Shown in pieces: positions 1 through 6,414 of a stretch of DNA of 9,987 nucleotides (positions are counted from its first letter, which is position 1; each line of letters starts with the position of its first letter). Under the pieces are notes generated by a model, which ran no database searches, was not told the DNA's origin, and was given only the letters and a program-made list of their open reading frames with translations. Position numbers and translations under genes: made by a program. The DNA comes from Burkholderiaceae bacterium (GTDB taxonomy: Bacteria; Pseudomonadota; Gammaproteobacteria; Burkholderiales; Burkholderiaceae), in NCBI GenBank assembly GCA_030151165.1, contig JASLEM010000542.1, positions 1-9,987 on the forward strand. Reading direction: 5' to 3'.

Positions 1-278
1 GCTTCCTGGGCTTTCCCGCCGGCACGTTCCTGATCCGCAGCCTGACGCCGCTGCAGCCGCTCGGGCTCGAGGCGTGGCGCTGGGCCTGCCTGTGCGGCGG
101 CGGCGGCGCGGCGATCGTCGCGCTGGCCGCGACTCGGGCAGCCGCGTCGCGGCCAGCGCGACGATCGCCGCGCCGCCGCCGCCGCACAGGCAGGCCCAGC
201 GCCACGCCTCGAGCCCGAGCGGCTGCAGCGGCGTCAGGCTGCGGATCAGGAACGTGCCGGCGGGAAAGCCCAGGAAGC
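1..278. repeat. Perfect 133-bp inverted repeat with 12-nt loop (probable fold-back artefact)
   Basis: Bases 1-133 are the exact reverse complement of bases 146-278, with every position i pairing with 279-i; only the 12 bases 134-145 are left as a loop. The right arm lies in frame inside the MFS transporter gene read on the minus strand, so the left arm is a mirror copy of transporter coding sequence. The loop read on the minus strand continues the transporter plausibly (Arg-Leu-Pro-Glu, followed by Ser), matching the PES signature that many MFS porters carry after helix 6, so the genuine sequence appears to run through the loop and then fold back. A perfect repeat of coding sequence at the very edge of a sequence is typical of template-switch or assembly chimeras. 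A real palindrome is possible but would destroy the transporter. The repeat itself is certain; its origin is inferred. Confidence 0.97.
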
Positions 279-783
279 CGAACGCGATCATCGAGAAGAA
301 CAGGAAGCCGCGCTGCCGCGGCGGCAGCAGGTCGGTGAGATAGGCGACGAAGACGGGCTGGAACGCGCCGACGGAGACGCCGGTCAGCGCCCGCGCCGCC
401 ACCAGCGCCACGATGGACGTGCTGGCCGCCGCCCACGCGGACGCGACCGCGAGCACCGCCATCACGCCCACGAGCGCCTTGACCCGCCCGTGCCGATCGC
501 AGGCCGCGCCGAACAGCGGCGAGCCGAGGATCGCGCCGACGTAGACCGACGACAGCAGCACGGGCACGCTGGCGCTCGGGATGCCGTGCGCCGACGTCGA
601 GAAGATCGCCGCGAGCGCGTTGCTGAACGAGATCTCCATCACCTCGAGGAACAGCCCGAGCCCGCACACGACCAGCGCGAGCACGTGGAGCCGGCGCGTC
701 GACAGCGCGTCCAGGCGGGCCGCGACGTCGTCGATCGCGGGCGCGTCGGTGCTCGCCGGATCGGCTTGCGCGACGTGGCGCAC
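133..783 (-). CDS. MFS transporter, N-terminal half (metabolite:H+ symporter / sugar-porter-like), truncated
   Basis: This is the N-terminal half of a major facilitator superfamily inner-membrane transporter, about 217 residues seen of a usual 400-470. A hydrophilic leader of about 30 residues precedes helix 1 (residues 32-60). The signature motif A lies in the loop after helix 2, with Gly92, Asp96-Arg97, Gly99-Arg100 and Lys102. A second family motif follows helix 4, with Asp151, Pro154 and Arg158-Gly159. The last readable residues are Arg-Leu-Pro-Glu, as expected at the end of helix 6. The GTG start at 783-781 shares its first base with the TAG stop of the response regulator gene upstream (TAGTG), which supports both this start and translational coupling. 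Beyond about 133 the frame stays open but only reads the mirror copy, so the true C-terminal half is missing. The substrate cannot be told; the spacing of motifs resembles the symporters for small organic acids or sugars. Confidence 0.86.
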
Positions 784-1514
784 TACGCGAACTCGACCCG
801 CTGCTCCGCCGCCATCGCGGGGCTCGCGGACAGGTCGACGTGGCGTGTCGGCGCCACGAGCGCGGCGGGCCGCGCGCCGCCGGCCTTGATCAGCCCGCGA
901 TGGGTCGCGACGGCGACGGCCTGCGTGCGCGTGGTCGCGTCCAGCTTCTCGAGGATGCCCTTGACGTGCGCCTTGACGGTGCCCGGCGCGATCCCGAGGT
1001 CGCGCGCGATGGTCTTGTTGCACAGGCCCTGCTGCAGCAGCTCGAGCACCTCGCCCTCGCGCGCCGTGAGCGTGAGCCGCGTCAGGCTTTCTGCGATGCG
1101 CTCGGTCACCGCCTCGCACAGGTAGCGCCGGCTCGCGCCGACCATCAGCACGCCGGCGAGGATCTCGTCCACCCCGCAGCTTTGCAGCACGTAGCCGTGC
1201 ACGCCCGCGTTGACGGCGGAGCGGACCTCCCACTCGCGCGCGATCTGCGTGACGACCAGCACCTTCGGCGCAGCGCGCCCGGGGCGGCGAGGCTCGAGCT
1301 TGACGGCGGCGAGCGCGTCGAGGCCGCCCTGGTAGTCGGCGACGACCACGTCGACGTCGTCGTCCGCCTCGACGCGCGCCTGCAGCCACGCGGCGACCGT
1401 CGGCGCGGTCGTGACCGCGATCCCGGGCTGCGTCTGCAAGACCGCGACGAGGCCCGCCGCCACGATGGGATCCTCGTGGACGACCAGGGTGCGAATGGTG
1501 CCGGCGTGCTGCAT
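783..1514 (-). CDS. Response regulator, NarL/FixJ (LuxR-HTH) family
   Basis: A 243-residue two-component response regulator acting in the cytoplasm on DNA. The receiver domain (about residues 8-125) has the acidic pair Glu14-Asp15, candidate phospho-acceptor Asp60 and switch Thr89. The usual lysine of the last active-site position is replaced: the sequence reads Tyr108-Val-Leu-Gln111, where most relatives have Lys. A LuxR-type helix-turn-helix occupies about residues 146-210, with the canonical Leu-Thr-x-Arg-Glu at 149-153 and Gly178-Thr-Val-Lys-x-His183. A low-complexity tail of about 33 residues follows. The ATG is supported by AAGGAG seven bases upstream. The gene lies 112 bp after the STAND regulator and overlaps the MFS start by one base, so it probably controls or is co-expressed with the transporter. 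No histidine kinase gene is in view. The Lys-to-Gln change could mean altered phosphorylation or phosphorylation-independent control (inference). Confidence 0.95.
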   Translation of the reverse strand: MQHAGTIRTLVVHEDPIVAAGLVAVLQTQPGIAVTTAPTVAAWLQARVEADDDVDVVVADYQGGLDALAAVKLEPRRPGRAAPKVLVVTQIAREWEVRSAVNAGVHGYVLQSCGVDEILAGVLMVGASRRYLCEAVTERIAESLTRLTLTAREGEVLELLQQGLCNKTIARDLGIAPGTVKAHVKGILEKLDATTRTQAVAVATHRGLIKAGGARPAALVAPTRHVDLSASPAMAAEQRVEFA

Positions 1515-1521
1515 GAGAGTT

Positions 1522-1527
1522 CTCCTT
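1522..1527 (-). promoter_or_regulatory. Shine-Dalgarno of the response regulator gene
   Basis: On the minus strand this reads AAGGAG, a full match to the anti-Shine-Dalgarno core, seven bases before the ATG at 1514-1512. It fixes the start of the response regulator. Confidence 0.85.
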
Positions 1528-1554
1528 CACGACGAATGTGTCGACCGTGAACGA

Positions 1555-1583
1555 ATGATCTGCCCCGGACCGGGCCGCCGCAA
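1555..1583 (-). promoter_or_regulatory. Candidate sigma-70-like promoter with a palindrome in its spacer
   Basis: On the minus strand TTGCGG (1583-1578) and GATCAT (1560-1555) are separated by exactly 17 bases, 40 bp before the response regulator ATG. The match to consensus is modest: 3 of 6 for the -35 box and 4 of 6 for the -10 box. The spacer holds an 11-bp palindrome, CCCGGaCCGGG (1564-1574), which could be an operator. The intergenic region is only 112 bp, so a promoter for the regulator-transporter pair must lie here or upstream of the STAND gene. In a GC-rich genome such matches occur by chance, so this is a weak call. Confidence 0.28.
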
Positions 1584-1602
1584 GTTGCGCGTTATTAGCT
1601 CT

Positions 1603-1616
1603 TGCCCTCGCGGGCA
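1603..1616 (-). terminator. Weak hairpin after the STAND regulator stop
   Basis: Eleven bases after the TAA stop of the first STAND regulator, the minus strand reads TGCCC-GCGA-GGGCA: a 5-bp stem closed by a GNRA-type tetraloop. No run of T follows, so it is not a classical intrinsic terminator. It may mark the 3' end of the message, or transcription may run on into the response regulator gene. Confidence 0.22.
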
Positions 1617-1626
1617 TTGGAAATTG

Positions 1627-4542
1627 TTAGAAGCTGTTGTGCCACCCGGCCACGAGCGGTTCGTCATCCGCGTGCAACGCGCGCCAGGCCTGCACCGCGC
1701 GCGCGACGTCCTTGCCGGCGGCAGGGTCGATCGCCACGTCGGGGTCGACGTCGAGGCGCGCCAGCACGCCTTGCAGCAGCTCGCGCGCCTCGCCGGGCCG
1801 GCCTTGCGCCGTCCGCAACTGCGCGAGCGACACGCTCGCCCGCAGTTCCCACGCCCGCGCCTGCTGGCGCGCGGACATCGCGAGCGAGCGCAGCAGCAGC
1901 GCCTGGGCCTCGGCCGCGCGGCTCGAGGCGTCGCCGGCCTGCGAGCGCAGCACGAGGCCGGCGCGCACGCGCAACAGTTCCGCCGTGCACCAGGTCTCGG
2001 GCCCGTGCAGCGCGCGCTCGAGCGCGGCCTCGCAGGCCAGGCCGGGGCAGAAGGTCGCGAGGGTGTCGGCGCGGCTGCCCATCTGCGTCGCGGCGGCGAG
2101 CCAGTCGGGCGACTCCGCGCCTTCCTCGGGGTCGGCGCCGGGCTCGCACCACGCGAGCGCGCGGCGCAGCAGGGCGGCCCAGTCGCTCCAGAAGACGAGC
2201 GAGTGGCGCTCCGCCCAGTCGGCGAGGCGGTCGATGTAGTCGCAGGCCAGCGCCCAGTCGCCGCACCACAGCGCGATCGGGCAGGCGGCCATCGTCAACG
2301 CGTAGACGATGGTGATCGGATGGTCGAACGCCACGCTGACGTCGACGGCCTGCCGCGCCGCCTCGCGCGCCTCCCGCGTGCGCCCGGTGACCCACAGCGC
2401 CTTCGCGAGATGGGTCAGCGACGCGCCGTGGTGTTCGAGCTGCACCTGGCTGTCGAGGAAGAAATGGAAGCGCTCGGGGTGGGCGTCCATGACGATGCGG
2501 ATGTGCGCCAGCGACTCCTCGAAGCGGCCGGCCTGGTAGAACACCATCGCCATCGAACGGTGGTGCATCAGCGTGGCGGACGTGTAGCCGGCCGCCTGGG
2601 CGACGGCGCCGAACTCCTCCGCGAAGCGCAGCGCGTCCTCGTTGTGGCCCAGCAGGTAGGCGGACGACAGGCCACCGTAGAGGCTGATCAGCTGCATGCG
2701 CGTCTTGCCTTCGGCGCGCGCGAGATCGCCCGCGTGCTCGAACGCGGCGAAGGTCGCCGGCGTCGGCCCGCCCGCGGTCAGGTGGCACTGCGCCAGCGAC
2801 AGCGAGAGCGCCATCTCGAGCGCTCGCGCGCCGTCGAGGCCGTCGAGATGGCGCAGCGCGCGCTCGATGTGCTCGATGAACTCGACGCTGCGCGAGAGCA
2901 GGATCCACAGCGGCCCCGACGCCGCGGTCAGCCGCACGCCCGCGCCGACGTCCCCAGCCGCGCCGAACGCCCATCGCAGCGCCGCGCGCACATCCTCGAT
3001 CAGGTGGCCGTGCGCGAGGCTCCATTGCACCGGCGTCTGCGTGGCGAGTTCCTCGTTCGCGTCTTCCAGCAATTGGCGGCAGGCCTCGGCATGACGCAAC
3101 GCCGCGGCCGGGCCATCGCCGCCGTCGGCCAGCTTCTCCGTCGCGTAGGCGCGCGTGGTGTCCAGCAGGCGGAAGTGCGGCGAGCCGCCCGCGTTGTCCG
3201 CGACGATCAGCGACTTGGACACCAGCCCTTCGACGCCGTCGAACACCGCGCTCTCGTCGACCGGATCGAAGCACGCGACCGCGGCCGCCGACACCACGTT
3301 GAAGCGGCTGCGGAACACCGACAGCCGGCGCAGGATCGCGCGCTCGGTCGGCGAGAGCGTGCGGTAGCTCCAGTCCAGCGTCGCGGTCAGCGTCTGGTGG
3401 CGCGCCGGCAGGCTGCCGCGGCCGCGGGCGAGCAGCGACAGCCGCTCGTCGATCAGCGCGACGAGCGGCCGCAGCCCGAACATGCCCACGCGCGCTGCCG
3501 CGAGCTCGATCGCGAGCGGATTGCCATCCAGCTTGCGGCACAGCTGCGCGAGGACGGCGACGTCGTCGCTTCCCAGCAGCAGCCCGCCGGCCGCCGCGGC
3601 GCGCTCCATGAACAGCGCGAGCGCGGAGTAATGGGTCACGGCATCAGCGGCGATGGGGCCCGCGTCCGGTGGCACCTCGAGCGGGCCGAGCTGCAGCACG
3701 CACTCCGCGCGGATCCGCAGCGGCTCGCGACTCGTCGCCAGCAGGACGAGCCCGGGCGCCGCCTGCAGCAGCCGCTCCGCGAGGACGGCCGCGGCGTCGA
3801 CGACGAGCTCGCAGCTGTCGAGGACGACGAGCATCCGGCTGGGACGCAGGTAGGCGACGAGGCTCGCCGCCGGATCGCTGCCGACCAGCGCGACGCCGAT
3901 CGCCTGCGCGATGGCGCTCGCGATCAGCGAGGCGTCGTTCAACGCCGCGAGGTCGACGAAGCGCACGCCGTCGCGGCACGCGCCCGCCATCCGCCGCGCC
4001 GCGTCGAGCGCCACCGTCGTCTTGCCGATGCCGCCCGGACCGACGACCGTGACGAGCCGGTGCTCGCCCAGCTTGCCGACCAGCGCGTCCACGACCTCGC
4101 CGCGGCCGACCGAGGCGGCGAGGCGGAACGGCAGGTAGTCGTCCGCGGGCGGCGCGGCCGCGGCGTCGGGGCCGGGCGACACGCGGCCCGCGTCGTCTCG
4201 CGGCACCGCGAGACGGTAGCCGCGTCCGGGCACGTTCTCGATCCACGGCGAGCCGTCCGGCCGCGCGCCCAGCACCTTGCGCAAGCCCGTGATGTGCACG
4301 CGCAGCCCGCCCGGATCGACCACCGTGGTCGGCCAGACACGCGCCAGCAGCGCCTCGGTCTCGACCACCTCGCCGGCGCGCTCGGCCAGCGCCAGCAGCA
4401 CGTCGAACGCGCGACCCCCCAGCGATTGCGGCGCGCCCTCGCGCAGCAGCGCGCGCGTGCGGCGCGACAGCAGGAACGGGCCGAACGCGATCGGCTCGTC
4501 GGCACGCGAGGCGGGGGCGGCGGGTCGCTCCGGGGTCGTCAA
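1627..4542 (-). CDS. STAND-type transcriptional regulator: winged helix + NB-ARC-like ATPase + TPR-like C-terminus (copy 1)
   Basis: A 971-residue cytoplasmic regulator. Residues about 18-114 form an OmpR/PhoB-type winged helix (recognition helix about 77-91; wing ending Pro-Gly-Arg-Gly-Tyr at 105-109). A signal-transduction ATPase follows: Walker A GPGGIGKT at 168-175, Walker B MLVVLDS at 237-243, the ATSREPLR segment at 269-276 and LDGNPLAIEL at 338-347, then a small helical domain to about 470 (FRLLDTTRAYA at 457-467). The rest is helical and TPR-like with no membrane segment; CPIALW lies at 754-759, the tryptophan of WCTAE at 851 and AWELRA at 897-902. By family logic, ligand binding at the C-terminus drives ATP-dependent oligomerisation that exposes the DNA-binding domain. 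The start is TTG, chosen because AGGAGA lies nine bases upstream and the winged helix begins at residue 18. The last 45 residues lack the FTEG segment present in copy 2. The gene is divergent from the PLD lipoprotein gene. Its signal and targets are unknown. Confidence 0.95.
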   Translation of the reverse strand: MTTPERPAAPASRADEPIAFGPFLLSRRTRALLREGAPQSLGGRAFDVLLALAERAGEVVETEALLARVWPTTVVDPGGLRVHITGLRKVLGARPDGSPWIENVPGRGYRLAVPRDDAGRVSPGPDAAAAPPADDYLPFRLAASVGRGEVVDALVGKLGEHRLVTVVGPGGIGKTTVALDAARRMAGACRDGVRFVDLAALNDASLIASAIAQAIGVALVGSDPAASLVAYLRPSRMLVVLDSCELVVDAAAVLAERLLQAAPGLVLLATSREPLRIRAECVLQLGPLEVPPDAGPIAADAVTHYSALALFMERAAAAGGLLLGSDDVAVLAQLCRKLDGNPLAIELAAARVGMFGLRPLVALIDERLSLLARGRGSLPARHQTLTATLDWSYRTLSPTERAILRRLSVFRSRFNVVSAAAVACFDPVDESAVFDGVEGLVSKSLIVADNAGGSPHFRLLDTTRAYATEKLADGGDGPAAALRHAEACRQLLEDANEELATQTPVQWSLAHGHLIEDVRAALRWAFGAAGDVGAGVRLTAASGPLWILLSRSVEFIEHIERALRHLDGLDGARALEMALSLSLAQCHLTAGGPTPATFAAFEHAGDLARAEGKTRMQLISLYGGLSSAYLLGHNEDALRFAEEFGAVAQAAGYTSATLMHHRSMAMVFYQAGRFEESLAHIRIVMDAHPERFHFFLDSQVQLEHHGASLTHLAKALWVTGRTREAREAARQAVDVSVAFDHPITIVYALTMAACPIALWCGDWALACDYIDRLADWAERHSLVFWSDWAALLRRALAWCEPGADPEEGAESPDWLAAATQMGSRADTLATFCPGLACEAALERALHGPETWCTAELLRVRAGLVLRSQAGDASSRAAEAQALLLRSLAMSARQQARAWELRASVSLAQLRTAQGRPGEARELLQGVLARLDVDPDVAIDPAAGKDVARAVQAWRALHADDEPLVAGWHNSF

Positions 4543-4551
4543 GACGAAGGG

Positions 4552-4557
4552 TCTCCT
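4552..4557 (-). promoter_or_regulatory. Shine-Dalgarno supporting the TTG start of STAND regulator copy 1
   Basis: The minus strand reads AGGAGA here, nine bases before the TTG at 4542-4540. No ATG or GTG lies between this site and the first conserved residue of the winged helix, so the site decides the start codon. Confidence 0.75.
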
Positions 4558-4581
4558 GTGGTGTCGACGTTGCTGCAGGGC

Positions 4582-4597
4582 ATCCCCCAGAGGGGAT
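4582..4597. promoter_or_regulatory. Palindrome ATCCCC-N4-GGGGAT, candidate operator in the divergent control region
   Basis: Two perfect 6-bp half-sites, ATCCCC and GGGGAT, are separated by CAGA, 40 bp upstream of the TTG start of the STAND regulator and 200 bp upstream of the lipoprotein ATG. It stands out because it is flanked by A/T in an otherwise G/C-dominated region. It could be an autoregulatory binding site for the neighbouring winged-helix protein or a hairpin in the 5' leader of its message. The palindrome is seen; any function is inferred. Confidence 0.4.
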
Positions 4598-4796
4598 AGC
4601 GCGCCGTGCCCCGCGCAGCGAAGGGCGCGAACGCCACGCCGCCGCTACGCTGGGCGCACGTGACGGCGGCGTCGGCGTCATCACCGCGCCGCGCAGTTTA
4701 GCGGCCCGGGTTGTCGCCGAGCCGCCATCCGGCCACGACCGGCCGAAGCCGCGACGCGTGCGACGCCCCGGCGCCCGGCATCCTCGAAAGCTCCCG
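4598..4796. other. Divergent intergenic region, no convincing promoter recognised
   Basis: Together with 4543-4597 this makes a 254-bp region from which the STAND regulator (leftward) and the PLD lipoprotein (rightward) must both be transcribed. I find no clear -35/-10 pair on either strand, no T-run terminator and no small ORF with a ribosome binding site. A short inverted repeat CGGCC-N6-GGCCG at 4730-4745 is unremarkable at this base composition. Confidence 0.6.
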
Positions 4797-6410
4797 ATGA
4801 TCCGCTCGTTGCACGACCCACTCCTTCTCGACACCCGCGCACGCCTCGCCCGCTGGCTGGCGCTCGCGCTCGCCTGCATGGTCGCGGGTGCGCTGTGCGG
4901 TTGCGCGTCGCTCACGCCGCACGACAAGTCCGCGAGCAGCTTCCTCGTCGCGCCGGCCTCGAGCGAGCTGGCCGGCATCGCCGCCGCGAGCCTCGAGGCG
5001 CCGGGCGAATCCGCGTTCCGGCCGATCCCGTTCAGCGACTACTCGATGGACGCGCGCCTCACGCTGATCCGCCACGCGAGCCAGAGCATCGACATCCAGT
5101 ACTACCTGATCGGCAACGATTCCACCGGCCGCACGCTGCTGAAGGCCTTGCGCGAGGCCGCCATGCGCGGCGTGCGCGTGCGCCTGCTGGTCGACGACCT
5201 CTACACGCCCGACAGCGCGAAGCTGCTCGCAGAGTTCGCGTCGTTCGAGCACGTCGAGGTGCGCGTCTTCAACCCGTTCCCGGCCGCGCGCCATTCGAAC
5301 GCGGGCCGCTGGGTCGCGGCGCTCGGCGAGGTCGGGCGGCTGAACCACCGGATGCACAACAAGCTGCTCGTCGTCGACGGCGTGTTCGCGGTCGCGGGCG
5401 GCCGCAACATGGCCGACGAGTACTTCTTCCGCAATCGCGAAGGCAACTTCATCGACTTCGACCTGCTCGTGACCGGCGCCGTCGTGCCCGACCTCGAGAA
5501 GGCCTTCGACACCTACTGGAACAGCCGCCGCGTGTACCTGCTGCGCGACCTCGAGCGCGACGATGGCGACGCCGACGGCGAGCACGTCTTCGACGCCGCG
5601 ACCGCCACCGCCGAGGACGCCTTCCCCGCGCTGCACGCGAGCGACCGCGACATCCTCGACAACGCCCCGCTGAGCACGGAGCTGGGCGTCAAGCCGCTGC
5701 GGATGCTGCACGGAAGCATCCGCGTGGTCTACGACGATCCCGAGAAGGTGAGCGGCAGGGCCGAGGCCGGCGACGACGCGACGACGGTGACCTCGAACGT
5801 CGTCGAGGCCATCGCCGGCGCGAAGGAAAGCGTGCTGCTCGCGTCGCCCTACTTCGTGCCGGGCGCGGCGTCGATGGCGCGGCTGCGGCAGGTGCGGGCG
5901 AACGGCGTCAGCGTGACGGCGGTGACCAACTCGATGGCGTCGAACGACGAGCAGCTGGTCAGCGTCGCCTACGGCCGCTACCGCCGCGAGATGCTGAAGA
6001 TGGGCATCCAGATCTACGAGATCAGCCCCAACGTGATCCGCGAGCAGACGAAGCTCGAGGAGAACTTCGGCAGCGCGGTGGGCCGCCTGCACGCCAAGAT
6101 CATCGTGATCGATCGTCGCACGACCTTCGTCGGCTCGATGAACCTCGACTTCCGCTCCTCGCGCGAGAACACCGAGATCGGGCTCTTCGTCGACTCACCC
6201 GAACTGGCCGGCGACGTCACCGAGCTGCTCGACCAGGTGCGCGCCATCGGCACCTATCGCCTGCGCCTGTCGGCCGACGGACAGGACGTCGAGTGGGTCG
6301 ACACGGAGCCGGGCAACGAGCGCGTCTACACGAGCGAGCCGGAGATGGACTGGGCGACGCGGCTGAAGCTGTTCATGCTGTCGCCGTTCGTCTCGGAAGG
6401 GCTGCTCTGA
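4797..6410 (+). CDS. Phospholipase D family lipoprotein, cardiolipin synthase (ClsC-like)
   Basis: A 537-residue envelope lipoprotein with two HKD catalytic motifs, predicted to transfer phosphatidyl groups (cardiolipin-synthase-type) or hydrolyse phospholipids. Residues 1-36 are a signal peptide: Arg-containing n-region, hydrophobic stretch 21-33 and lipobox Leu-Cys-Gly-Cys36, followed by Ala-Ser, with no Asp at +2 and so probably outer-membrane sorted. HKD motif 1 is His187-x-Lys189-x4-Asp194 with Gly201-Gly-x-Asn204; motif 2 is His432-x-Lys434-x4-Asp439 with Gly446-Ser-x-Asn449. Other family segments are QYYLIGNDSTG from 101, LLVDDLY from 130 and SPYFVPG from 350. All catalytic residues are intact. 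A GTG at 4758 is open in the same frame but would lengthen the n-region by 13 residues and has no better ribosome site; neither start has a strong Shine-Dalgarno. ClsC-type synthesis is inferred from the paired HKD motifs; a phospholipase or nuclease activity cannot be excluded, though lipidation argues against a nuclease. Confidence 0.93.
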   Translation: MIRSLHDPLLLDTRARLARWLALALACMVAGALCGCASLTPHDKSASSFLVAPASSELAGIAAASLEAPGESAFRPIPFSDYSMDARLTLIRHASQSIDIQYYLIGNDSTGRTLLKALREAAMRGVRVRLLVDDLYTPDSAKLLAEFASFEHVEVRVFNPFPAARHSNAGRWVAALGEVGRLNHRMHNKLLVVDGVFAVAGGRNMADEYFFRNREGNFIDFDLLVTGAVVPDLEKAFDTYWNSRRVYLLRDLERDDGDADGEHVFDAATATAEDAFPALHASDRDILDNAPLSTELGVKPLRMLHGSIRVVYDDPEKVSGRAEAGDDATTVTSNVVEAIAGAKESVLLASPYFVPGAASMARLRQVRANGVSVTAVTNSMASNDEQLVSVAYGRYRREMLKMGIQIYEISPNVIREQTKLEENFGSAVGRLHAKIIVIDRRTTFVGSMNLDFRSSRENTEIGLFVDSPELAGDVTELLDQVRAIGTYRLRLSADGQDVEWVDTEPGNERVYTSEPEMDWATRLKLFMLSPFVSEGLL

Positions 6411-6414
6411 GCGA

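Noticed and set aside
133..783. MFS gene as a pseudogene truncated by rearrangement
   Set aside because: The break coincides exactly with the fold-back at the window edge, and the coding sequence is intact up to it, so the truncation is better explained by a sequence artefact.
1411..4599. A plus-strand open frame of over 1000 codons antisense to STAND copy 1
   Set aside because: Its translation is Arg/Ala/His/Gln-rich low-complexity sequence with no domain, while the minus strand encodes a full, motif-complete protein. Long antisense frames are expected when third positions are nearly all G or C.
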